A DNA stretch of 29,619 nucleotides, taken from assembly GCA_002811675.1 (NCBI GenBank), contig PDIM01000042.1, forward strand, positions 65,461-95,079, written 5' to 3'. Below, one piece after another: positions 16,680 to 25,900 of the stretch. The first letter of the stretch is position 1. Every line of letters starts with the position of its first letter. The notes under the pieces are model-generated. The model saw only the letters and a list, made by a program, of their open reading frames with translations, was not told the origin of the DNA and made no database searches. This DNA is from Ichthyosporea sp. XGB-2017a (taxonomy: Eukaryota > Opisthokonta > Ichthyosporea). A program made the position numbers and the translations under genes.

Positions 16680-17239
16680 ACAAGCCATGCCGTAGATAAG
16701 GCAGTATAGCTCGATGTCAACCACGCCACCCCTTCCTTCGCCACGCCCCTACGCAACGCTGCAGCAAGGGGCAAACACTACGCCAGACTACTCGATTTTT
16801 AAATAAATGTGAAACTATTTAACATTAACCTGTTCCTTTTCTGAAGCAAACATTAAAGGAATACGAAAGAAAAGGGAGAAGCAGCACCTTCTGTACACAA
16901 GATACACTTTCGATCCGGGAACTTATTCACCAGATACGCTACTTTTATTTTGCTTCATCATATGATGTTATATCTTTTTGAGAATCGCCGTCTTTGGGCT
17001 TTGAGCTCAACAAAGAAAGAGTGACCTTCATCAATTTGGTTTGATTAGTTATTGTTTGGTTTGTTAAATCAACGCATCCCAGCTAGTATCCATTCCCCGT
17101 GGCCTCTGCACCTGTGCAGGGTGGCTGTATACGACTAGTCTCCCATGTTCTTCCAAAGCATATTTATCTCTCTTACTACCTTTACTCAGCTTCCAGACTT
17201 CTACACTTCTACACCCGGTGTTGATTAATAGAAACCCAC
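16680..17239. other. Intergenic region between convergent genes
   Basis: Convergent gap between the double-YbjQ gene and the carrier gene. An AATAAA follows the former at about 16802. No further gene seen. Confidence 0.5.
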
Positions 17240-18124
17240 TTAGAAGAACTTATTAAGCAACCTGAGGGTCATCTCGAATCCGAGGAAACAGGCTGCATTG
17301 GCAGGGAACGCTCTTACCATTACAGGGACAAATCCTTTGTACAAGGCACCAACACCTTCTGCCTTGATAAGCTTCTGTGTACAATCAATCACACCAGAGT
17401 ATGTCCCCGCTTCGGCAATCTGGATTCTCGACTTGACAACATCAGCAGGAATAGCAACGGCCCAATTGGCCATTCCGGCCAAACCACCAGCAACCAAAAG
17501 ACGGGCTGGAGAGAGCTTTCCAGGCTCTTCGCCCTCTGGGGTTAAGGCCACCTTCAGATACTCATAAGAGGCAAAGTATGCAGCTGTACCTGGCACATCA
17601 CGCAGCAACGTAGCAGAACTTCCTCGAAAGACACCTCGGATACCGCCCTCCCTATATACAGCACGCATACAGTCCCAGGTGGACTTGTACTTATCTCCCT
17701 GGGTCTGCAAGAGACACTTGATGCGTTCTCCGGGGGCCATGATGACAGTGGTGGCCACACCTGCCAACATACCGGCATTCCAGTGCTGAAGAAGGGTGAG
17801 TTCCTTGCCAGGAGTGCGCTGCAAGTTCTGCCCAAAGCCATAGGCAGTGAAGCAGAGGGAAAAGATGGGGGTCACACCAACCAAGGGGGTCCAGATTCCT
17901 CGATAGAGGCCTCTGACACCATCCTTCTTCACTGTCTTTACGGCACAATCCCAAGCACCTGTGTAGAGGGGCTTCTGGCCGGGGGCAACCTGCTGAGTCT
18001 GCAATTTCACCTTGAGGGTATCCAAGGGATGGCCAGAAACCACTACAGAAATACCTCCCACAGCACCTGCAACAGTATTCTTCCATGCAGCTGGGGGCTG
18101 CTTTGTTTCGCTTTTATCGGCCAT
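17240..18124 (-). CDS. SLC25A20: Mitochondrial carnitine/acylcarnitine carrier
   Basis: Exchanges acylcarnitine for carnitine across the inner mitochondrial membrane, feeding beta-oxidation. From ATG 18124 (MADKSETKQ; the longer frame to 18169 is leader) the product is 294 residues, normal for SLC25 proteins. Three repeats each hold a carrier signature: GHPLDTLKVKLQ (residue 31 on), MAPGERIKCLLQ and AIPADVVKSRIQ. The second, PGERIK, is the variant typical of carnitine/acylcarnitine carriers and separates it from most ornithine carriers, its nearest relatives. Each repeat carries a G-x-x-G-x-Y/F-R/K-G stretch (GVRGLYRGIW, GIRGVFRGSS, GVGALYKGFV). No introns. It points away from the zinc-finger gene's start and converges on the YbjQ gene. 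Confidence 0.93.
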   Translation of the reverse strand: MADKSETKQPPAAWKNTVAGAVGGISVVVSGHPLDTLKVKLQTQQVAPGQKPLYTGAWDCAVKTVKKDGVRGLYRGIWTPLVGVTPIFSLCFTAYGFGQNLQRTPGKELTLLQHWNAGMLAGVATTVIMAPGERIKCLLQTQGDKYKSTWDCMRAVYREGGIRGVFRGSSATLLRDVPGTAAYFASYEYLKVALTPEGEEPGKLSPARLLVAGGLAGMANWAVAIPADVVKSRIQIAEAGTYSGVIDCTQKLIKAEGVGALYKGFVPVMVRAFPANAACFLGFEMTLRLLNKFF

Positions 18125-18739
18125 GATGTGTAAACTAAAGGATCTGAAATAGATATACGAAAATAACACTCAAACACAAATCACACTCTTGGGATCTGAA
18201 TCACAGCTTCTGTTTCTTTCTTTTTGTTTATCTTACGTACATTGAGTGCTATACAAAATTTATTGTTATTATTAGCGTGTTATCTACAACTAGATAATTC
18301 CAGCCATGCAGTAGCCACACAGACAGAACCTGCAGGACTACCATTAGCTGCTCTCCATGCATTGAGTGTGCAGAGTGCAGCTAATTATTCGAGGGGGCGT
18401 TAAATTATCTATGGTGTTAGGTGTACATGAATCTATAAAGTGGGCATCAGATCGGGTCACTGACATCTTAGTCAGCGGCTACATAGCTATAGTGTATAGT
18501 GTGGTCACGGGGAAGGAGGATGGCCAATTGAAAGACAGGGGATCTCCTTGTGCAGCTGCTCATTGGCGAATTATAAGTCTGTGAACTACGAAGAAGGGCA
18601 AGGGGTGTGGGAGTCGCTCTAAGACACTATTGCACTGTTTGCACGTGGCCGAGTCGAAACTCCATTGGAAGGCAAGCAAGTGTGTCTGGTGATGTATAGC
18701 CAGGGAGAGTCTGAAGAGGGAAGGCTGGGTAGTGGGCAG
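18125..18739. other. Intergenic region upstream of the carrier gene
   Basis: Should contain the carrier promoter and the 3' end of the zinc-finger gene, both on the minus strand. No convincing TATA box or coding frame seen. Confidence 0.45.
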
Positions 18740-19231
18740 TCATGATTCTCCCTTCTGTACCAGTAGCCTTGCTTCTTCAATCTCCTTGCTAGTGTATGGC
18801 TGCTGACGATATGCTTCGTGGCGGGGAGAAGAATGTGATTGTGAAAGGAGAGAGGAGGAAGACATGGCATAGCGCCGCATGCGGACTTCATGGCCCCTGC
18901 TGCGAAGATGCAGGAGCCAAGTGTGGGCACTATTGGCACACAGGGAGCAAATGTCACACACAAAAAGGCCTCTGCGGGGTTCTTCCCCTTCTCCCTGGTC
19001 CATCGTGTTTTCCTCGTGGCTATGGGCTGCAGGGGAGGAGTGTAACTCGTGTGCCACCATTCTCCGCCTGTGTCTGCGGGATCCCATATGGGCAGCCAGG
19101 CTCGCTCTGCTATTGAATCTCTTTCCCTCGCAATAGGGGCATCTTAGGTAGACCCGCGAGTAGCTCCCCTTCTCCTTCTTGGCCTCCTCTCGAGGACCTG
19201 AATCCGGCCCCATTGTGTCCTTCCCGTCCAT
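18740..19231 (-). CDS. Small protein with two C2H2 zinc fingers
   Basis: From ATG 19231 (MDGKDTMGPDSGPREEAKKE) the product is 163 residues; the longer open frame begins at a TTG and is not used. Finger 1 reads CPYCEGKRF then LAAHMGSRRH, and finger 2 CDICSLCANSAHTWLLHLRS then RGH. Both fit C-x2-C-x12 or so-H-x5-H, with the longer His spacing seen in U1/matrin-like fingers that bind RNA or DNA. The N-terminus is acidic/basic mixed and the C-terminus Ser-rich. Two fingers in so small a protein leave open a role in transcription, splicing or ribosome biogenesis. No named family recognised. Confidence 0.72.
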   Translation of the reverse strand: MDGKDTMGPDSGPREEAKKEKGSYSRVYLRCPYCEGKRFNSRASLAAHMGSRRHRRRMVAHELHSSPAAHSHEENTMDQGEGEEPRRGLFVCDICSLCANSAHTWLLHLRSRGHEVRMRRYAMSSSSLLSQSHSSPRHEAYRQQPYTSKEIEEARLLVQKGES

Positions 19232-19875
19232 ATGAATCTGTGCTGTATCCCCGCCCTGTGGCAGTAACCCTCCCGTTACAGGCCCGTGCAAGTGTGGGTC
19301 ATGCAGTCAGGCAGTTAGCTAGCTGGTTGATAGTTAATCTGCACAGCTGTGGCTACTAGCCTAGCCTGTCCGGCCGGGAGGGAGGGAGCTAGAGGGGTAG
19401 GGCGAGGAGGGGAGTGTGGTTAATTACGTGTACACTCAGCTATCTGATATCTCTCCAGTCAATTTCTAGCTTCCCTAGGCCTGTATCTAGGGTGTGGTGC
19501 AATTTGTTTACGTAGCCTCTACTTGATTTTGATTTTGTTTGCAGCAAAATATTTTTTTCAGCTTAATTAGACGAAAGAAAAAGTAAAAGGTACAATTTTT
19601 TTTTTTAATTTTCAGAATTACACGCTCAATCAATCGGCTTAAAGGTCAACCGCAACATGCCCACACTAGACTCCTCAATAGGTCACCTATTGGATTTGTA
19701 CCCAAGAGAAAGCATAATGCATGTCTATAACGAAACTACAAATCAAAGGGAGATAAGGGAACAGGATCGCGATGGTAATCTTATAAACAAACGGAAGTAT
19801 ACGACAGAAGAAACACGGGAGTTTTTTTAAAAAAAAACGCGCGCTTGCCAAGAAGAAGAGAGAGAGAGTGAGGCA
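19232..19875. other. Intergenic region, divergent gene starts
   Basis: Divergent region between the zinc-finger gene and the broken coiled-coil gene. Holds GA-rich and A/T homopolymer runs; no gene recognised. Confidence 0.5.
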
Positions 19876-21047
19876 ATGAATCAAACCAGAGAACTCCAGG
19901 CAGAAGATCCTGGACAAGTTCAAAGGATTGCAAGCCTTTTGAACCCTAGAGTTACTATTCGTGGAGTAGATGTCCGAAATGTTGGCGATGACAGCGACAA
20001 TGGCAGCGCAGAAATCAGTGAGATAGAATTGCAAAGAATCGATGAAGAGGAAGAAGAGGAGGATTCTTTTGCTGCACCTGTAGACGGGAATAGTGGAGGA
20101 CAAAACAAAAGAAATGATAAACATCTACAAGGAAGAGGCTCAACTAAACGAAAAAAGGAAAGGAAAGAGAAGGAAAGCAGAAGAGCAAGCAGGGGGAATA
20201 ACTCCGGGCAAGGTGGTGCCGTGGTGTTTCTGGAGGAAATGGACCGCCTCGCCCATCTCATGCAGAGGCAACAGACCATTAAAAAAACAGAATTTGAAAA
20301 ATTTCAAAAGGCAGTTGAGGAATATTGTAAACGTCCCAGAGAGGTCGATTTCAGGGATAGTCTGAAGTGCATGGAGAAAATGAATCCAATGTTGACAAGG
20401 AGCCTGGAAAAGCTGGAAGAAATCCAAGCTGAGCAGTTACGTCAGGTGAAAACAGATATACTGTGGTCAGTGGGGAACTATTTCAAAGAAAGTCAGGAGC
20501 GTGTGAGTGAAATACATTCTATGGTTTCTCGCTGTTATGAAATGCTGACGGCTTTCGGGGGTCCTAGGCAAATTTCTCCTCAGAAAAAGAAAAAAAAATC
20601 AAGTAAAACCAAAGCAAGGCCTACTGCCGCAAAAAAGTCCAAGAAAGTTGCGCACAACTTCCAAAGCGATACAATGGAAGAACTTGTTAAAGAATGGTAC
20701 AATGGAAGAACTTGTTAAAGAATGGTACAATGGAAGCACTTGTTAAAGAATGGTATGTCGGCACTAAATCTAGCGTCAACAATGTTCAATTCACACCCCC
20801 TGTCGCTGAGATGACCACGGTTTTACATGAACGCAAGTACATCCACAGGGAGAATGCTCTGAAACTTGTGGACTGGATCGCCCAGAACGTAAAAGAAGGA
20901 GAGCTCTCACCAGATTTTGATGACATTGAGAAAAAGTGACGGGCAGCAAAGTGGATAGATCAACACATATTGAAGTAGAAAGGAACCCCGCTTATGTACC
21001 AAAAAGATGAGAATGGAAATTTTCTCCCTAATAAAAATGGTAAATAA
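19876..21047 (+). pseudogene. Charged coiled-coil protein gene, frame broken by 28-bp repeats
   Basis: ATG 19876 opens 280 codons ending at 20718. The product has an acidic stretch (EEEEEED), a basic KRKKERKEKESRR stretch, a long helical middle (FEKFQKAVEEYCKRPREVDF, SLEKLEEIQAEQLRQ) and a Lys-rich NLS-like tail. At 20671-20754 a 28-bp unit occurs three times; 28 is not a multiple of three, so the reading frame leaves its path and stops at TAA. The third copy is in the frame that continues MEALVKEWYVGTKSS to TGA 20937. After that TGA the same frame still looks coding (AAKWIDQHILK, TAG at 20976, then MYQKDENGNFLPNKNGK, TAA at 21045). I read this as a decaying gene; the shorter 280-codon product could still be made. 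No family recognised. Confidence 0.55.
20671..20754 (+). repeat. Three tandem 28-bp repeats within coding sequence
   Basis: Units 20671-20698, 20699-20726 and 20727-20754 start ACAATGGAAG and end AGAATGGT; the third differs by one base (GAA to GCA). One copy, or four, would keep the upstream and downstream frames joined; three copies do not. Confidence 0.95.
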
Positions 21048-21641
21048 AAGGAAGTTCAGCTTTTTTCTCGGAAGCCAACCGGCTGCAAAGAGCCCCTCTC
21101 AAAATCTCAATTGTTCACTTTCGCAGATGGATTTGAAAGCGCTGCACAGCGCCACAAAGCTATGGCAGAGCTCTGGGATTTATTATCTGTTCCTATTCCT
21201 TTACGGCAGTCTGTTGAAGCTTGTTGAAACTCCCAAGAAGAGTGCAAGCATATATCAAAACCTATAAAACTGCAACAAACATAAACTTACTCAGCACCAA
21301 TCGCCAATTGTGGTAAATGTTATTTAATTATGACACAAAAGCTAAGCATGTACACTGGAAAAGGCATAGTGCGACAAGTTGGATCTAAATCCGTCTAGAA
21401 TAGAAAATGAATAGAAATGCCTTTTGTAATAAGAAAATAAATAATCCCTGATGGTTGGGGGGGGGGAGGCAGACTCGATCTTTTCCCACCCCTCCCCCAG
21501 TCATGTACTATGGCTATTATTATTAGGTGAGGGGAGTTGTTTTGTGAGGGTTGAGCTAATTTGAGTTTTCTGTGTGTATAGATCTGTGGTGTGTTTGTAC
21601 ATTATCCAGTGGATATATATTTGAGGAGCTAGTGGGGTACA
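21048..21641. other. Intergenic region upstream of the syntaxin gene
   Basis: An 86-codon frame at 21007-21267 has no recognisable features. A nine-base G run lies near 21460 and TATATAT near 21615, close to the syntaxin ATG. Confidence 0.45.
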
Positions 21642-22670
21642 ATGTCGTTTAATGATTTGAGCTCGTCTAGTGGCCGAGGTGGAGGTGGAGTGAGTGGTAA
21701 TGGATTTGGAAGCACAGACCCGTCCCTTCCACGTTCTTCTAACATCAACAATGGATCCTCTGGCCAGCAGCCAATGCCCGCTGCGCAGCAATTGGCTTCG
21801 CGTCATGCAGAGGCAGAGTTCCGTTCACTGGCGGATTCATGCATCAGTAGCATCTTCCAGATCAGTAACAATGTGGCCGCGTTGCAGAAGATGGTTAATC
21901 AGATTGGGCACGCGAGTAAAGACACGGGAAAGATGCGGGAGCGTCTTCATGAGGTGCAGGAGAACACGCGAAGAATGGCGAAGGAGACTGCGCGGCATAT
22001 CCGGGAGATGGGGCAAGCGATTGAGGAAGGGGCGAGCAGTGGAGGCGGAGGAGGGTACAACAGTGGTGCAGGGATGATGACTGGAGGCGGGCCAGGGCAA
22101 GAGGCGCTTCGTCAGAGAAGAATCCAGCAGCAAAAGATTAGCAAAGACTTTGCTGCCGTGCTGAGAAAGTTTGAACAAATTCAAAAGGTGGCGGCGAGTC
22201 GTGAACGCGAGACGGTGACCCGCGCGAGGAGATCGCTGTCACAGCGGAGCATGGAGGATGATCCCATGCTTGATCTAGGTCATGGGGGGAATCAGGAACG
22301 AATGGGGCTTCTGAGTGAACATGAGGAACAGCAGGAACAGCACCAGATTCATATTTCAGAAGATCAAATTATACACGAAGAGTCCATAATCCAAGAGCGG
22401 GAAGAGGGCATACGGTACATTGAGAGCACACTGAATGATGTGAATGAAATCTTCAAGGATCTATCCACGGTAGTGCACGAGCAAGGGGGTATGCTTGATA
22501 ATATTGAGAGCAATATTGTGAACGTGCGGGGCCATGTGGCAGAGGGGGCAGAGCAGTTGCAGAAAGCATCCCAGTACCAGCGCAAGAGTAGGAACAAGAT
22601 GTGTGTCCTGCTTCTCGTCCTAACTGTGATTGCTGCTGTCCTTGCCCTTGTCATCTACATGACCCGCTGA
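21642..22670 (+). CDS. Qa-SNARE syntaxin, syntaxin-7/12 (Pep12) type
   Basis: Tail-anchored SNARE for fusion at endosomal or vacuolar membranes. The 342-residue protein has a Gly/Ser-rich N-terminus, a Habc-like helical region (about 60-200, including FQISNNVAALQKMVNQIG and ALRQRRIQQQKISKDF), a Gly-rich loop, a SNARE motif (about 245-310) and a C-terminal membrane helix (320-340, MCVLLLVLTVIAAVLALVIY) followed by two residues. The zero layer is Gln281 in VVHEQGGMLDNIESNI, which makes it a Qa-SNARE. QQQKISKDF and the EQG...D.IE spacing are those of the syntaxin-7/12/Pep12 branch rather than plasma-membrane syntaxins. ATG 21642 gives the full family length. It converges on the giant secreted-protein gene; shared polyA signals lie between them. 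Confidence 0.92.
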   Translation: MSFNDLSSSSGRGGGGVSGNGFGSTDPSLPRSSNINNGSSGQQPMPAAQQLASRHAEAEFRSLADSCISSIFQISNNVAALQKMVNQIGHASKDTGKMRERLHEVQENTRRMAKETARHIREMGQAIEEGASSGGGGGYNSGAGMMTGGGPGQEALRQRRIQQQKISKDFAAVLRKFEQIQKVAASRERETVTRARRSLSQRSMEDDPMLDLGHGGNQERMGLLSEHEEQQEQHQIHISEDQIIHEESIIQEREEGIRYIESTLNDVNEIFKDLSTVVHEQGGMLDNIESNIVNVRGHVAEGAEQLQKASQYQRKSRNKMCVLLLVLTVIAAVLALVIYMTR

Positions 22671-22936
22671 GGTGAATGAAGTCATTTAGTCTCTTCTTGC
22701 ATGCGGCCTTGGGGGGGTTATTTGAATATTTATTGCGCTACCCACTGGCGTCGATGATGGGGGTGGGATGGTGCTACAGGAACATTGGCCCTGCGAAATG
22801 CTGCTATGTGATGGCTCACCTCCCTTGGCACATATGTAACACTGCCGTGTATACGCCATGCTACATCTCTGTGTGCTCCATCGCCACCCGCACAGCCATA
22901 TGGGACCTATTCAGTTTGTATATATGAAACGGAGGG

Positions 22937-22949
22937 AATAAACTTTATT
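22937..22949. terminator. Back-to-back polyadenylation signals
   Basis: AATAAA (22937-22942) on the plus strand serves the syntaxin gene and TTTATT (22944-22949), AATAAA on the minus strand, serves the giant gene ending at 22990. The two signals are one base apart. Confidence 0.7.
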
Positions 22950-22989
22950 TGTTTTGAACTCTTAATAGCATGTCATCGTTTTATGCCCT

Positions 22990-25900
22990 CTACATGTTAT
23001 GGTAAAGAATGGACATAAAGGAGCTGTGAGAGTCCCAAGAGGCAAGATATTCTGGTGGCACGTGGCTTGGTCTACTTTCGTTGTCGTACACAGCCGCCTG
23101 AAAGACGACCCCTCCCCAGAATAGATTATTCCGAGCGAGAAAATCAAGTTCCGATTCAGCAATCTGCAGGTCTATTGGGAAGCAATGTGACCACATTTCC
23201 ATGGCTATATTTAAAAACGTTTGCTGATAGATCTTGGCAGAGTATTCTCTTATTACGAAGTCGTTCATAGGGGCCAACACCATATTACAATGATAAGCTA
23301 CATTGACAGCGTGCAATACGCTCGAGGTATTGCCACAGGCTAACTTATCAACCCGTATCTCGTACAAGGTGCTTTCGGTGTAAGGATAATTTTCAAACTT
23401 GTTGCTCCATACAACAGAAGGTAATGTGTACTGTATGAGTTCGGAAAACGAAGGTGATCTCAAATACTTGGGTGAGTCATTGCTAATGGTTTTAAGAGTC
23501 TGGTAATGGCGTGCCCTTTGCCAGTAAAGCTTCGATGCTTTTGTTTCCATAGCCAAAAGGCTTTTCGAGTGCAAGGATACCTTTTGGGCAAGACGAAGTG
23601 CCTCTTTCGGTATGAGAGCCTGGTTTGCATCTAAAACACTTGCCATCATTTCAAGAGTTTCTGCAATTCGAGCAGCTCCAAGGTAGGCATTGACTGCTTC
23701 CCCACTTGAGTCCTGCATACGCCCATCCCGATCGTAGACTATTCCCAAACTATAAGAGTGGAAGCGATAATGATCCATATGTCTTGCAGAAGGAAATTGG
23801 TTACGGACATTCGAAGGACGGCTACTTTCCGTGAACGGATTGACAAATGACCTGATAACTGCGTATATGATACTCCAGTAAGCGGTCAATGGCGCCAATA
23901 ATTCGACCATTTCTCTATCAAGGGCTTGCTTCTCACTATAAGTAATGACTGGCGGGAGTTCGGGCTTTCTGCTTAGAACATTGTACACAAAGCGCAGCAT
24001 GTAGGCTAAAGCATGAACCCAATAACCATATTGGAAATGCATTCCAGTGTATGTGCCCAGCCCTTCATTCTCAGCTAAAATATCTGAGGTGCTCCTTGCA
24101 AACTTCTTCTCTGACTGGCTGGTGGGGTAAATTCCTTTCCAAGTGTGGTCATAAATCATTGAAGAACTAAAAAAATGAGTCAGTTGATCAATTACAATTC
24201 TACTTGGGTCTTTTGGTCCATTATGTACACATCTTTTTAAGAGGTACTCATTAGGATAATATTGCTGTGTAAGATATACTAGGCGTGCAGCACGATACAC
24301 TCTTTGCCCGCCCTCATACACTGTCATTTTAGAAAGTTCGAAAGTTTCATTTAAAAGGGCACACACTTCTGATTTTAACGTATCTTTGGAAATCCTATTT
24401 GTGGGGACCACTAACTCTGGGAACGTGGAAAACAACGGGTCCTGGACATCCAATTTACTGTGTAAGGTGTGCTCCGATACTCCACTTCTTTGCACTCGAA
24501 CAAACCGCAAATTTGAATCTCCTAAAAAGTTGGTTTGAGCAACCACAATATTTCTTGACTTTCCGTTTACCTTCTTTTTAACAACTACTTCCAACCCCAA
24601 CTCACCGTCTTCATACAAGGACGAGTGATGTTCAAGGCGAATCATCAGCAGATCATCCACGGATGTTTCAGAGAAGGCCTCAACAGACTGGTCCACACGC
24701 ATGACACTAGTTTGGTATCTATACTTAATATAATAATTGGACGTGCCATATGTAGAAGCACGAGCAAAGCTCGATAGTACCTTCAGCGGGTACACACGAA
24801 AGTGTCTATTCAAAATCCTCATCATATCCTCTTCCGTTACCAAATCATCGAATTTTTCTGCATTGCCAACTCCCGTGTTCTTCCAAAAGCTGGCTATTCG
24901 AACCACCCCTGTGTATTTCTTTTGAAGTTTTGTACGAGGAGAGAATACCATAGGATTGTAGTTCTCAAAGTAAAATACATAATTTAGTGCAGCACTTTGT
25001 CCCATAATAGCCTCATTCCCAGCGCTTGATAGAGCCCCTAAGCATGTCATTTTGCTACTGTTCGGTAACACAAGGTCGTTTTTTCCTGCAAACGTGCAAA
25101 GCTTGAAATCAATGCTAAGCGCCGTGTTGACAAATTTTAAAGTAACAAAGGGATTGCCCGCTACAATGTAAGCTTCGACGGAGGGTGGAAAGCCTTTAGC
25201 AGATTCGTGTACAACTCTTGATTCCCACTTCAGAATGGTACCCAGCTCCGTATGCTCTTTCATCGTCATTTGTAGGCTTTTATCAAATAGGAATGTTATC
25301 TCTGATCCCGTATCCGTCCGGTCTCCAATACCGAGGGCGTCCTGTGTACTAGAGGGCTTTGCCCTGTTAAACGTGAGGCTTGATTTTTCAATCTTAATGT
25401 GATAAGGAATGGGGTATATAGTCCACTGCTCTCTTCCCTCGGGGGATATATCGCCAGATAGTAGCAGGTTCGTCCACTCAGAATTTGTCGGCATAGCTTT
25501 TGAAGGCTGACTGTGACGTAATGGCGAACTCGGGTGGCCATGGAAGTGCACAACGCTAGGACTATTCATGAAATCAAAAAGAAACTTATCATCATCCTCC
25601 CCGTACGAAGACCTACCATTGCTTTCCTCTAAAGGCTCTTCCACTACTAAAGGTTGCTGAAATTGGATCAGCTGCTCAAGGTCCATCGTCATGGATTCAT
25701 CTAAATACGCATCTGCGTACTGATCCTGCGTTCCAACTTGCCCATAGACAAGGTGCTCTGACATAAATTCAAAAGACACCTTGCTTTGGCCGTAAAAGGT
25801 GCAAGATCCTGTGATAGGAGAAAAATGGAAGAAGTAGCAAGCAGAATGCTGTTTACAAGTAGTACAGCATTGATACGGAGTTTCTGATATGTGTCCTGAC

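Noticed and set aside
22676-22927. 83-codon frame after the syntaxin stop
   Set aside because: It lies in the 3' UTR before the polyA signal and has no recognisable feature.
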